The notes: generated from the letters alone by a model not told the origin. A DNA stretch of 64,000 nt from Paenibacillus_I sp035510375 (GCF_035510375.1 NZ_DATKHG010000058.1), one strand, 5' to 3'; shown: positions 15,540 through 24,700, counted from the first letter of the stretch. Made by a program: numbers and translations.

Positions 15540-16427
15540 ATGGAAGTTAGAGTTTTGCGTTATTTTCTTACTGTGGCAAGAGAAGGAAGCATTACGGGTG
15601 CTGCTGATTTTTTGCATGTTACACAGCCAACCTTGTCTAGACAATTAAAAGATCTTGAACAAGAGTTAGGAAAAAAACTATTTATTCGCAGTAGTCACAG
15701 TATCATTCTTACAGATGAAGGAATGCTCTTAAGAAAAAGAGCAGAAGAAATCGTTGATATGGTCAATAAATTAGAGGCAGAATTTAGATCCATGGAAGAA
15801 ACAATAAGTGGTGATGTTTATATAGGCGGTGGGGAAACAGACGCCATGAAACAGATTGCACGGGTAGTAAGAGACTTACAGTTAAGTTATCCAAATATAC
15901 GGTATCACCTCTACAGCGGAAACGAAGATGATGTGACTGAACGGCTTGACAAGGGACTGCTTGACTTTGGTATTTTAATTCAACCGGCTGATTTATCAAA
16001 ATACAATTATATCAATATCCCAGCCAAAGATGTCTGGGGCGTTGTTATGAGGAAAGACAGTCCTCTTGCTTTCAAAGATACCATTCAAGCAGCAGATTTA
16101 ATAAATGTTCCGCTAATCTGTTCACGACAGGCGATGAAGCAGACATTTTCTAAAAATGAATTTGCGGATTGGTTTGGTGAAGATTTTGATAAATTAAACG
16201 TCGTGACTACTTACAATCTTGCATATAATGCTGCCATTATGGTTGAAGAAGGCATTGGTTATGCAATAACTCTTGATAAAATAGTGAATACATCTAGTGA
16301 TAGTAACCTTTGTTTTAGACCGCTAGAGCCAAGACTTGAAACTGACTTAAATATTGTTTGGAAAAAGCATCAGGTCTTTTCGGCTGCTGCCGATATGTTT
16401 TTAAAAGAAATTCGGGCGAAATTTTGA
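15540..16427 (+). CDS. LysR family transcriptional regulator
   Basis: The 295-residue protein has an N-terminal winged HTH (residues 1-60; FLTVAREGSITGAADFLHVT, then QPTLSRQLKDLE). A periplasmic-binding-like effector domain follows (about 90-290). Such regulators activate or repress divergent or nearby metabolic genes on binding a small ligand. AAAGGAGGAG lies before the ATG. The divergent neighbour is an alcohol dehydrogenase remnant, probably its former target. Codon use is strikingly AT-rich (AAA, TTA, GAT) compared with the GC-rich genes on either side, which suggests acquisition from a low-GC Bacillota donor. Confidence 0.9.
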   Translation: MEVRVLRYFLTVAREGSITGAADFLHVTQPTLSRQLKDLEQELGKKLFIRSSHSIILTDEGMLLRKRAEEIVDMVNKLEAEFRSMEETISGDVYIGGGETDAMKQIARVVRDLQLSYPNIRYHLYSGNEDDVTERLDKGLLDFGILIQPADLSKYNYINIPAKDVWGVVMRKDSPLAFKDTIQAADLINVPLICSRQAMKQTFSKNEFADWFGEDFDKLNVVTTYNLAYNAAIMVEEGIGYAITLDKIVNTSSDSNLCFRPLEPRLETDLNIVWKKHQVFSAAADMFLKEIRAKF

Positions 16428-16666
16428 AAATTATTAACAGATGTGTAGGAAAATCTCGTAAGAGGTTTATGCACTCGTTAAACAACTTTCGGGGTAATGG
16501 TGATGGCAGGGGTTAATCAAGATAAATTGTTTGACCACAATTTAACTATTTTCCGTTAATGATGTTACAGCAGAATTATTACTGCTGTTCAGCTATGCAC
16601 TTCCGCCACCTCGCGGTGTGCTGGAGACTTTCACTCCTTAGTCGATGCGCTGCCAAGCGCACAAAA

Positions 16667-16684
16667 GAGGGGCCGAAGCCCCTC
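16667..16684 (-). terminator. Terminator of nrdJ
   Basis: The stem GAGGGGC/GCCCCTC has a TTCG tetraloop when read leftward, followed by TTTT. It starts a few bases after the nrdJ stop codon. The 260 bp between here and the LysR gene show nothing else. Confidence 0.85.
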
Positions 16685-16688
16685 CCTC

Positions 16689-19301
16689 TTACGAACACTT
16701 GCTATAGCCGCAGCTGGTGCAGGTCTTGCAGCCTTCCACGTTCAGCAGCGAGGCCGAGCCGCAGGACGGGCACAGGTCCAGCGATGTGACCGGGTCTGAC
16801 TTGCCTGCCGCGAACCCGCCGCCGGTAACGACCGACGCGGCCGATTCCAGTGTAGCCGCAATCGGCGGCACATGACCGTGCGCATGCTCCGCTTCCTCAT
16901 TGGCCGCCACATGCATTTCCAACGATTTCGCGACGGCGTCGGCGATTGATTCGACGCGGTTGGCGCCGAAGCCGATTGCGCCGGAGCCGCCGATGCCTTT
17001 CAGGTGCTTAACAAGCAGCTTCACTTTGCTGCCGTGGTCGCCGTAGCGGAGGAACAGCGAGCAGACGCGGCCGAGCGCTTCCGCCATGGCGAACACGTCC
17101 GAGCCGGCTTTGCCGACGTTCAGGAAGATTTCGCCCGGCGTGCCGTCGATGTCGTTGATCGTGATGTACGCCATGCCGAACGGCGTGTTCAGCTTGTACG
17201 TGGCGCCGCGCAATACGGACGGACGGCGTTTGTACTGCTTGTCGAACACCTGCTCCTCTTGCTTGGATACGCCGGCGTTCAACGTGGCGTTCAATGCGCC
17301 TACCGCCTCTTCGTCACCCTCCGCAACTGGAGCACCCGCTGCCGCTCCTGCCTCAGCCTTCGCTTCTTCGTCCTTCTTCGTGGACAATACCTGAACGTCG
17401 CGGCTGCCGTCGCGATAGATCGTTACGCCTTTGCAGCCGAGGTCGAAGGCGAGCTCATACAGGCGCTTCGTCTCTTCGACGGTGAAATCCGCCGGAGCAT
17501 TAGCCGTCTTCGAGATCGAGCTGTCGACCCAGCGCTGGATCGCCGCTTGCACACGAATGTGATCTTCGGCAGACAGATCCATCGACGTTACGAAGTAATC
17601 CGGCAGATCCTGACCGGGATTCGCGTCCTTCCACTCCTGCGCGATCGGCACGTACTGCTTGTCGAAGCCGAGGCGGCTTTGACGGTAGTATTCGAAAGCG
17701 AAATACGGCTCGATACCGGTCGACGTGCCGACCATCGTACCCGTGCTGCCCGTAGGCGCCTGAGTAATAACCGTAACGTTGCGCATACCGCGCTTGGCGA
17801 CCGCTTCGGTAACCTCCGGATAAACGGCGGCCATATTTTTCATAAACCCGCTCTCAAGGAACTTGTCGGCAATGAACTCAGGGAACGAGCCCTTCTCAGC
17901 CGCAATTTCGGTAGAAGCGAGATACGATTCCTTTGCGATGAAGCCGTACAGCTTATCGAGGAATTCCAGCGATTCCGGGCTGCCGTAACGGATGCCCAGC
18001 TTGATCATCAACTCCGCCAGACCCATCGTGCCGAGGCCGACGCGGCGCTCCGCTTGCTGGTTCTTCCGGTTTTCTTCAAAATGATACGGCGTCTTGTCGA
18101 TGACGTTATCCAGAAACCGCACCGACCAGCGCGTTACTTTGGACAATTCGTCCCAAGCGACGTCGTTGTTCTCGGCGTCGTAGAACTTGGATAGGTTCAT
18201 CGCAGACAAGTTGCAAACGCCCCACCCTGGGAGCCCCTGTTCCCCACACGGATTCGTGCAAATAATCGGATTGAAATACCAGCTGTTCGACATTTGATTG
18301 TAGTATTCCATGAACACGACGCCCGGCTCCGCCGACTTCCACGCCGATTCGATGATCGTGTGCCATACCTCGCGCGCCTGCACCGTCTTGTAATGGACGA
18401 CCTTCTTGCCGAGCGAGCGCCATTTCTCCATGTCGCCGTCCCAAATCTCGTTGTACTGGGGATCCTTCGTGTCCGGGAAGACGAGATCCCATTCGAGATC
18501 CTCCTTCACCGCGCGCATGAAGTCGTTGCTCACGCATACCGACAGGTTCGCGTTCGTTACGGCCCCCGCCGTCTGCTTGACGGTGATGAAATCGATCAGG
18601 TCCGGGTGCCAGTCGTTGATCATCAGCATCAGCGCGCCGCGCCGGCTGCCGCCCTGCTCAATCAAGCCCGTCGTGTAGCTGAAAAGCCCGCCCCACGATA
18701 CCGCCCCGCTCGACGATCCGTTCACGCCTGCGACGACTGCGCGGCGCGGCCGAAGCGACGACAGGTTGATGCCTACCCCGCCGCCGCGGGCCATAATTTC
18801 GGTCATCTCGTTCAGCGTGTTCATGATGCCGCCTCGGCTGTCCTTCGGCGACGGAATGACGTAGCAGTTGAACAGCGTCAGCTCCTCGCTCGTTCCCGCG
18901 CCCGCCGCAATCCGGCCGCCGGGCACCAGCTTCCAATCGTCCAATATATAACGGAACCGCTCGGTCCACTGCTTCTTTTTCTCACTCGTATCTTCCACGG
19001 AGGCCATGGCGGCCGCGAGGCGGTCCCACATTTCCTCCGGCGCCTTCTCGATCGTCAGCGTCAGCTTCTCGACGGACGTCTCGACGACGTCGCCGCCGCG
19101 GGTTCTCACCTTCACCGTACTGCCGTTCCGCTCAATCACTTCCCCGACTTCCTTGGCGGGGAATTTCGGGTCGTCCTTCGTCAGCGCCAGCACCACGTCT
19201 CCGACCTTCGTGCCGGACGTATCCGCATTTTTCCAGGCATACCGGTCCAAAAAGATTTTCTCGCTCAGCCCTTCCAGCCGGCTTTTCTTTGTCGTTTCCA
19301 C
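16689..19301 (-). CDS. nrdJ: Adenosylcobalamin-dependent (class II) ribonucleotide reductase
   Basis: The 870-residue enzyme reduces ribonucleotides to deoxyribonucleotides using vitamin B12. Visible features are the first redox Cys in LTLFNCYVIPSP (about 146), the active-site block TNPCGEQGLPGWGVCNLSAM (radical Cys about 352, Glu 354, second redox Cys 363), and the phosphate-binding APTGSTGTMVGTSTG. A C-terminal Cys-rich tail (CPSCGSASL, CKTCTSCGYSKC) can re-reduce the active site. GTG 19301 is chosen because GGGAGG stands 7 bases before it; upstream ATGs would add a non-conserved extension. The gene stands alone, opposite yqhH, and has two NrdR boxes upstream. The enzyme needs no oxygen. 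Confidence 0.95.
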   Translation of the reverse strand: METTKKSRLEGLSEKIFLDRYAWKNADTSGTKVGDVVLALTKDDPKFPAKEVGEVIERNGSTVKVRTRGGDVVETSVEKLTLTIEKAPEEMWDRLAAAMASVEDTSEKKKQWTERFRYILDDWKLVPGGRIAAGAGTSEELTLFNCYVIPSPKDSRGGIMNTLNEMTEIMARGGGVGINLSSLRPRRAVVAGVNGSSSGAVSWGGLFSYTTGLIEQGGSRRGALMLMINDWHPDLIDFITVKQTAGAVTNANLSVCVSNDFMRAVKEDLEWDLVFPDTKDPQYNEIWDGDMEKWRSLGKKVVHYKTVQAREVWHTIIESAWKSAEPGVVFMEYYNQMSNSWYFNPIICTNPCGEQGLPGWGVCNLSAMNLSKFYDAENNDVAWDELSKVTRWSVRFLDNVIDKTPYHFEENRKNQQAERRVGLGTMGLAELMIKLGIRYGSPESLEFLDKLYGFIAKESYLASTEIAAEKGSFPEFIADKFLESGFMKNMAAVYPEVTEAVAKRGMRNVTVITQAPTGSTGTMVGTSTGIEPYFAFEYYRQSRLGFDKQYVPIAQEWKDANPGQDLPDYFVTSMDLSAEDHIRVQAAIQRWVDSSISKTANAPADFTVEETKRLYELAFDLGCKGVTIYRDGSRDVQVLSTKKDEEAKAEAGAAAGAPVAEGDEEAVGALNATLNAGVSKQEEQVFDKQYKRRPSVLRGATYKLNTPFGMAYITINDIDGTPGEIFLNVGKAGSDVFAMAEALGRVCSLFLRYGDHGSKVKLLVKHLKGIGGSGAIGFGANRVESIADAVAKSLEMHVAANEEAEHAHGHVPPIAATLESAASVVTGGGFAAGKSDPVTSLDLCPSCGSASLLNVEGCKTCTSCGYSKCS

Positions 19302-19377
19302 TGCAACGCCTCCCATCAAATTGGCTGTAACGCGCACTAGTCGGCAGCCTGTCACTCTAAGCTTATGTAAAATATAA

Positions 19378-19426
19378 CCACAACATATGGTGTGCAAACA
19401 CCATTTTACTACACTATATATTGTAA
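19378..19426 (-). promoter_or_regulatory. Two NrdR boxes upstream of nrdJ
   Basis: CCACAACATATGGTGT (19378-19393) and ACACTATATATTGTAA (19411-19426) each match the palindromic NrdR consensus ACACWAYATATWGTGT at 14 of 16 positions. They lie 33 bp apart, about three helical turns, as expected for cooperative NrdR binding. NrdR represses ribonucleotide reductase genes when dATP is high. Confidence 0.8.
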
Positions 19427-19681
19427 CACCATAGCCGGATTCACAAAAAAATAACGTTCAAGCTCCCGTTATCGAAGCCGAACGCGCACTCGCTGTCCTT
19501 TTCGCACATTTCCTCAATTCCACATTTTTCGACAAACTCATCCGATTGCGTTTTCACGAAACGCCTTATCTTCAAGCCCCGCCGTCTTCCGCATCATCAT
19601 CCGCTGCGCTCCGCTTATTAATCTTACTACGAAGGGCAATACTATACCATAATCCAACTTTTGGCTTGGAAAGGAGCCCTT

Positions 19682-21493
19682 ATGCTGCCGACCGACGGTG
19701 CCAACCCATCCGAACAGCCGAAACCGGGCAAAAAGCTCCATCCGCATGCAACGCTTCAATTCGATCGCGCATGGCTCGACGAGCTGCAGAACCGCACCCT
19801 CCGCAACGGGCCCTGGGACGACTGGACGCTTTTTCAGCTGACGGTGGAAGCCGATCAGGCCAAGCTTGTCACTAGCTTCGACGAGCTGCAGTGCATGCGC
19901 TCTCTTCCCGCGTTCGAGCCGATGGAGCACCAGATCGCGACCGCGCGCAAGGTGCTGCATGAGATGGGCGGACGCGCCATACTGGCCGACGAGGTCGGAC
20001 TCGGCAAGACGATCGAGGCCGGTCTCGTACTGAAAGAATACCTCGTGCGCGGCCTCGTCCGCAAGGTGCTGATTCTGGTGCCCGCCTCGCTGGTGCTGCA
20101 GTGGGTGCGGGAGCTGAACCAGAAATTCGGCATCCCGGCCACCGCCCAGCGCAAGCACTACAGCTGGCAGAACGACATCGTCGTCGCCTCGATCGACACC
20201 GCCAAGCGCGAGCAGCACCGCGACTATCTGCTGAACAGCGACTACGACATGCTGATCATCGACGAGGCGCACAAGCTGAAGAACAAGAAGACGACCAACT
20301 ACCAATTCGTGCAGCAGCTGCGCAAAAAATATTGCCTTCTCCTCACCGCCACCCCGGTACAGAACGATCTGGACGAGCTCTACAACCTGATCACCCTGCT
20401 CAAGCCCGGCCAGCTCGGCGGCCAAAGCGAATTCGCGGCCAACTTCGTCGTCGACAAGCGGCTGCCGAAGAACGAGGACCGGCTGCAGCAGGCGCTCTCC
20501 GGCGTGATGATCCGGAACCGGCGCGGCGACGGCGGCATCAGCTTCACGAAGCGGATCGTGCGCAACGTCACCGTGGAATTGTCCCAGGAGGAAAAAAACC
20601 TCTACGACGCCGTCACCTCCTTCGTGCGCGAGCGCTATGAAGAAAGCGGAGGCGACCTGACGAGCGCCCTGTCGCTCGTCACCCTCCAGCGCGAGGTATG
20701 CAGCAGCCGGGACGCCGTTTTTCTCACGCTTGTCAATCTGTTCAAAAAAACCGCCGAGGACTCTCCGGTCCGGGCGAAAATATGGGAGCTCGTCAACGTC
20801 ATCAAGCAGATCAAGTCGAACTCGAAAGGCGAGAAAGCGCTCGAGCTGATCCGCGGCATGAACGACGAGAAGGTGATCGTGTTCACCGAATACCGGGCTT
20901 CGCAGGAATATCTGCTCCAGTTCTTCAAGCAGCACGGCATCCAGGCCGTACCGTACCGGGGGGGCATGAACCGCGGCAAAAAGGATTGGATGATGGACCT
21001 GTTCCGCGGCCGGGCGCAGGTGCTGATCGCGACGGAAGCCGGCGGCGAGGGCATCAACCTGCAGTTCTGCCACCACATGATCAACTTCGACCTGCCCTGG
21101 AACCCGATGCGGGTCGAGCAGCGGATCGGACGCGTCCACCGGCTCGGACAGCAGAACGACGTCAAGATCTACAACCTGTGCACGCTCGGTACGATCGAGG
21201 AGCACATTGTGCATTTGCTGCACGAGAAAATCAACCTGTTCGAGCTTGTCATCGGCGAGCTGGACGATATTATGGAACGTTTGGAAAAAGAGGAGCAGCC
21301 GCTCGAGCAGCGGCTTGCCAAAATGCTGCTGGAGTCCGCCGGCGACGGCGAGCTGCGCAGCCGGATCGATACGCTGGGCAGGTCGATCAACCGGATTCGC
21401 ACCGAAGCGCAGAAGGAGGCCCGCAAGGCGGGCACTCCTCCGATCGGCGCCATTCTGGACGGTCTGGGCGGAACGGTGGAGGTGCGGCCGTGA
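19682..21493 (+). CDS. yqhH: SNF2-type DEAD/DEAH helicase YqhH
   Basis: The 603-residue protein is a superfamily 2 ATPase of the Swi2/Snf2 type. In order: Walker A DEVGLGKT (about 110), DEAH box IIDEAHKLKN (about 195), LLTATPVQND, then motifs IV-VI with TEAGGEGINLQ and QRIGRVHRLGQ. The C-terminus is a coiled, charged extension. It matches B. subtilis YqhH, an uncharacterised protein resembling RNA-polymerase-recycling RapA in its core. It likely moves along double-stranded nucleic acid to displace proteins; the substrate is unknown. AAAGGAG precedes ATG 19682. Its stop overlaps the start of yqhG (GTGA), so the two are translationally coupled. Confidence 0.9.
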   Translation: MLPTDGANPSEQPKPGKKLHPHATLQFDRAWLDELQNRTLRNGPWDDWTLFQLTVEADQAKLVTSFDELQCMRSLPAFEPMEHQIATARKVLHEMGGRAILADEVGLGKTIEAGLVLKEYLVRGLVRKVLILVPASLVLQWVRELNQKFGIPATAQRKHYSWQNDIVVASIDTAKREQHRDYLLNSDYDMLIIDEAHKLKNKKTTNYQFVQQLRKKYCLLLTATPVQNDLDELYNLITLLKPGQLGGQSEFAANFVVDKRLPKNEDRLQQALSGVMIRNRRGDGGISFTKRIVRNVTVELSQEEKNLYDAVTSFVRERYEESGGDLTSALSLVTLQREVCSSRDAVFLTLVNLFKKTAEDSPVRAKIWELVNVIKQIKSNSKGEKALELIRGMNDEKVIVFTEYRASQEYLLQFFKQHGIQAVPYRGGMNRGKKDWMMDLFRGRAQVLIATEAGGEGINLQFCHHMINFDLPWNPMRVEQRIGRVHRLGQQNDVKIYNLCTLGTIEEHIVHLLHEKINLFELVIGELDDIMERLEKEEQPLEQRLAKMLLESAGDGELRSRIDTLGRSINRIRTEAQKEARKAGTPPIGAILDGLGGTVEVRP

Positions 21494-22440
21494 ACGCGAA
21501 GCAGGTCCATAAATTCGTCGAACGGTATCTCGAGGCCACCGGCTGCGCGGTCCTGGAGCGGTCCCCCGCGCATTTCAAGGTCAAGCTCTCGCCCGCCGCG
21601 GACCGGGCGCTGACGAACCGTCCGTACTACTGGAGCTTCGTGGACAGAATCGGAGCGGAGCCGGAAACGATGTCCTTTCTGTTTGTGACCGACGCGGCCA
21701 AATACGATGAGATTGAAGCCGCCTCTGCCCCGCCGCAGCAACAGCGGCAGCCGGGCCCGGATTCCGTCGAGACGGGCGTCAATGCCGTGTTCAACCGTTC
21801 ATTCGGCCACGTGAACGCCCCGGCTATCGGAGCGCGGATGCCCCGCGAGAACCTGTACTACGGCTCCGGCCGAATGAATCAGCTGTTCGACGCCGTCCGG
21901 CAGAACGGCAAATTCGTGTACCTGTTCCAGCAGCCGGATACGAAAGCCGCCCATCCGTTCGATTCGGCCGCCTACACCCCCTGGCTCGGCATCAACGTCA
22001 AGATCGGCTTCGAATGCGACCGCAAGCGGGAAGAGCTACATTCATTCGGCGTTTCGCTCGCTACGGGCGTTTGTCTCGACAATTTTCACGACCGGCTGCT
22101 CGCCCTCCGCATGACGCCCAGGCTGCCGCCCAACGTGCATGTCGCCAAAAGCGGGCTGACGCTCGGCAAGGCCGCGGCGATCGCGGAAGCCGCGCTCGAG
22201 CGCAGGCTGAAGCATTACGATTACAGCTGGGCCGAGGAAGCCGCGGCGCGGCTCGCCGACGAGCTTCGGCAGCTCGGCGCCTATTATGAGCCGATGCTCG
22301 AGCGCGCGGAGGAGGAGCAACGCGAGACGATCTCACGGCAGTACGAGAACCGCAAGGCGGAGATCGTCTGGCAGCTGCAGCCTCGTGTAACGGCCTCCGT
22401 CATCAACTGCGGCGTCTTTCATTTGGCGGGCATTGAATAA
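21490..22440 (+). CDS. yqhG: YqhG family protein
   Basis: The 316-residue product begins MNAKQVHKFVERYLEATGC, and NRPYYWSFVDRIGAEPETMS is a strong family signature. The middle has ENLYYGSGRMNQLFDAVRQN. The C-terminal half is helical and charged with a likely coiled coil (ERAEEEQRETISRQYENRKA). YqhG proteins have no known activity but are almost always beside yqhH, which suggests the helicase acts with it. GTG 21490 overlaps the yqhH stop. It differs from B. subtilis in that no glycine-cleavage (gcvT) operon follows. Confidence 0.88.
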   Translation: MNAKQVHKFVERYLEATGCAVLERSPAHFKVKLSPAADRALTNRPYYWSFVDRIGAEPETMSFLFVTDAAKYDEIEAASAPPQQQRQPGPDSVETGVNAVFNRSFGHVNAPAIGARMPRENLYYGSGRMNQLFDAVRQNGKFVYLFQQPDTKAAHPFDSAAYTPWLGINVKIGFECDRKREELHSFGVSLATGVCLDNFHDRLLALRMTPRLPPNVHVAKSGLTLGKAAAIAEAALERRLKHYDYSWAEEAAARLADELRQLGAYYEPMLERAEEEQRETISRQYENRKAEIVWQLQPRVTASVINCGVFHLAGIE

Positions 22441-22450
22441 ACGGCAGGCT

Positions 22451-22466
22451 CCGCGCCGCGGCGCGG
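22451..22466. repeat. Perfect 16-bp palindrome
   Basis: CCGCGCCGCGGCGCGG reads the same on both strands, just after yqhG. It could form a cruciform or be a protein site; it has no T run and is a poor terminator. Confidence 0.5.
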
Positions 22467-22624
22467 TAAAGTTCGCCCGAAATCGCCAATAACAGCGGCA
22501 ACACCACCGCGTCGTCGCGACAGGGAGCAACAGCCTTTGCAAGGCTTGTCCGCTACAATGAAATAAAAGCAACGACTTGAGGCCGCCCGTATCTCATACC
22601 CGGCCACGAAGGGAGAACCGACGA

Positions 22625-23527
22625 ATGCGAAAATGGCTGCCGTTTTTCGCTGCGCTGCTCCTGCTCTTGTGCGCAGCTCCCTCCATCTATGACACGGCGT
22701 CGGCAAACGCATCCGCCGTGCCTGCCGACCTGGACGCCCAAATCGACGTCTGGGCCGCCGGCCTGTCGAAGCAGCCGGGCTTTCAGGCGCTTCCGGAAGC
22801 CGAGAGGCGCATCTCCGCGCTCGGCCCCGGGACCCACGGCTGGCTTGTCACTTTCCATGCCGCCGGGCGCAGCGTCGGCTACATGATAATCCACGCCGTT
22901 GAATCGGGCGGCTATCGGCTGACCGAATACGGCGCGGGCGGCGGGCACCCGTTCTCGCCCGCCGTCCTGCGGCAAGGCCTCTCCAATCTAGAAGCTCCTT
23001 TAGCCGAAATGAAAAAGCCTTTCCGCACGGAAAGGCTTTACATCAACGCTATGTTGGCGGCTTGGCGCATTTCATTTCCGGGCCGAGAGCGGCCTCCCGT
23101 TTATTTGGACGCGTACAACGGCGAGGAACTGCCCATTACCGACGGGCAGTGGCAGACTGCCGTTCTCCAGGCGGAGAAATCCGACGCAAAAGCCGGTCCT
23201 TCCGCAAGCCCCGGCCGGTCGCAGAAAGCCGTCGCTCGCGCGCTTGAAATCAGCTCATTCGATCCTTACGAACGTTTGCCGTGGCTCACGAAGCAGCCGT
23301 TGAAGCTCAAGGGACCGAGCGGCGACAAGCTGCTGCAAAGCAAGCTTAAAGCGGGAAAGCAGCTTCGCCTGGCGGCCGAGAAATTCGACGGGCAATGGCT
23401 CAGCGTGCTGCCGGTCGTCGGCCTGCATGAATGGGATAACGGAGAGAGCTACGTCGCGGTGGATGACCGGGTAGCGCGCTATACGCCGTTCCGGGACGTT
23501 CAGCTGCACGCAAGTATCTATGACTGA
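22625..23527 (+). CDS. Secreted protein of unknown function
   Basis: The 300-residue product has a signal peptide (WLPFFAALLLLLCAAPSIYD, cleavage near ASA-NA). Its N-terminal domain is alpha/beta in character (RISALGPGTHGWLVTFHAAG, YRLTEYGAGG). A linker rich in Ser and Lys and a basic C-terminal region with repeated KLKGPSGDKL/KLKAGKQLRL segments follow. I recognise no enzyme motif; it may be an exported wall- or spore-related protein. ATG 22625 follows GAAGGGAG. A 12-bp perfect hairpin lies within the gene. It overlaps convergently with yqzE by 10 bp. Confidence 0.65.
   Translation: MRKWLPFFAALLLLLCAAPSIYDTASANASAVPADLDAQIDVWAAGLSKQPGFQALPEAERRISALGPGTHGWLVTFHAAGRSVGYMIIHAVESGGYRLTEYGAGGGHPFSPAVLRQGLSNLEAPLAEMKKPFRTERLYINAMLAAWRISFPGRERPPVYLDAYNGEELPITDGQWQTAVLQAEKSDAKAGPSASPGRSQKAVARALEISSFDPYERLPWLTKQPLKLKGPSGDKLLQSKLKAGKQLRLAAEKFDGQWLSVLPVVGLHEWDNGESYVAVDDRVARYTPFRDVQLHASIYD
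23014..23039. repeat. Intragenic 12-bp perfect hairpin
   Basis: AAAGCCTTTCCG and its exact complement are separated by 2 bases inside the secreted-protein gene. It resembles a terminator stem but is not followed by a T run; it could slow transcription or affect mRNA decay. Confidence 0.6.
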
Positions 23528-23766
23528 CGCATATCCCGTTCCTTGATGACCGAAGCCGCGCGGGTCCGCTCCTTGCGCGCTTTTCGGGCTTGCAGCCACA
23601 TAACGATCCCGTACGGCGCCCATCCGAACCATTTGGCCAGCCACGGCTCACGCCGCGACTTCGCTTCAGTTCGCATGCGGCGTCTTTCCTCCGTCGGCGT
23701 CTCCATATAAGCTACGAACCGCTTCGCCATGAACGATACATATTCCTTTCCGTCCTTCACCGCCAT
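23518..23766 (-). CDS. yqzE: YqzE family protein
   Basis: The 82-residue protein starts MAVKDGKEYVSFMAKRFVAY. It holds the family pattern: MExPxExR, basic segment EERRRMRTEAKSRREPW, then WFGWAPYGIVMWLQARKARK. B. subtilis yqzE lies beside the comG competence operon, but its function is unknown. Here no com genes are near. ATG 23766 is chosen because GGGGAGGGG precedes it and the family begins there. It is convergent with the secreted-protein gene. Confidence 0.8.
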   Translation of the reverse strand: MAVKDGKEYVSFMAKRFVAYMETPTEERRRMRTEAKSRREPWLAKWFGWAPYGIVMWLQARKARKERTRAASVIKERDMRQS

Positions 23767-23904
23767 TTTTCGTCCCCTCCCCGATCGCAAACCGTCACAC
23801 ACTAAGTAGTTACATTGTGCCCACCGAATTCCATGCTTAAACCTGTATAAAACTGTAAGACCTGCGCACCCTAACCGCAACAAACAGCAACGGAGGGGAC
23901 GAGG

Positions 23905-24615
23905 ATGGAGCCTTACGGCAAAAAGCTCCGCGGCCGGCTGCGCGCAATGTGCGCGGCCGCCGCTTTCCTGACCGCCTTACACACGTCGACCGGTGCCGGG
24001 GTCGCGGCTCCCCGATACGAGCGCTCGCTCCCGGAAGCCGAGGTTCTCATCGATGTCGGCCACGGCGGCATCGACGGCGGCGCCTCTGACGGCGGCATTC
24101 TGGAGAAGGACATTAATCTGGCAATCGCCAAGCGGCTGTATCTGATGCTGGGAAGCCGCGGCATCGTCGCCGTGATGAACCGCAGCGGCGATTACGCGCT
24201 CAGCGACGACAACCGCTGGCATATCACGCGTTCCCGCCATCGCAAGGACTTGTCGCAGAGGCGGCAGCTTGCCGATGAAATACCGGTGCGGCTGTTCGTC
24301 AGCCTGCACGTCAACTGGTCCTCGAACCATTCGGCGCACGGGCCGCTTGTGCTGCACCAGAATGAAGGCCGGAGCGCCCTTCTCGCTTCCTTCATTCAAG
24401 ATTCGCTTAACCGCAAGCAGGGGATGATCCGCGAGCCCAAGCTAGGTAAGCCGTATTATTTGCTGCGGCGCGTGCAAAGCCCGGCCGTCATCGTGGAGAC
24501 CGGCTTTCTGAGCCATGAGCGGGACCGGAACGACCTGACCGATCCGAGGGAGCAGCAGCGAATCGCTGAGGCGATCGCTGACGGCATCCGGTATTATCAG
24601 ATCACCGCGGAGTAG
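23905..24615 (+). CDS. N-acetylmuramoyl-L-alanine amidase, CwlD-like
   Basis: This 236-residue exported enzyme has a signal segment (residues about 12-35) and an Amidase_3 domain. Its zinc site is His in IDVGHGG (about 53), Glu in GGILEKD and His in VSLHVN. The catalytic Glu is in VIVETGFLSH near residue 197. Such amidases cleave the bond between N-acetylmuramic acid and the stem peptide; CwlD does this in the spore cortex so that muramic lactam can form. The length and single domain match CwlD, though the substrate is inferred. GGAGGGG precedes the ATG. It stands alone between yqzE and a tRNA gene. Confidence 0.85.
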   Translation: MEPYGKKLRGRLRAMCAAAAFLTALHTSTGAGVAAPRYERSLPEAEVLIDVGHGGIDGGASDGGILEKDINLAIAKRLYLMLGSRGIVAVMNRSGDYALSDDNRWHITRSRHRKDLSQRRQLADEIPVRLFVSLHVNWSSNHSAHGPLVLHQNEGRSALLASFIQDSLNRKQGMIREPKLGKPYYLLRRVQSPAVIVETGFLSHERDRNDLTDPREQQRIAEAIADGIRYYQITAE

Positions 24616-24670
24616 CGCGCGGACACCGGTCCGAGCGAGTTCACTGAATATTTTTACTTCTCCGCTATCC

Positions 24671-24700
24671 TTGACTTATCCGCACGCCGCGTGCTAATAT
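24671..24700 (+). promoter_or_regulatory. Promoter of first tRNA-Leu
   Basis: TTGACT (24671-24676) and TAATAT (24695-24700) have an 18-bp spacer and lie 22 bp before the tRNA. Confidence 0.7.

Noticed and set aside
17004..19340. Long plus-strand open frames opposite nrdJ (up to about 390 codons)
   Set aside because: They mirror the third codon positions of a GC-rich gene, are Arg/Ala/Leu-rich without motifs and have no ribosome sites; nrdJ on the other strand is certain.
19538..21223. A 561-codon minus-strand frame opposite yqhH
   Set aside because: Antisense shadow of a GC-rich gene: Val/Leu/Asp/His-rich composition, no domain, while yqhH has all helicase motifs.
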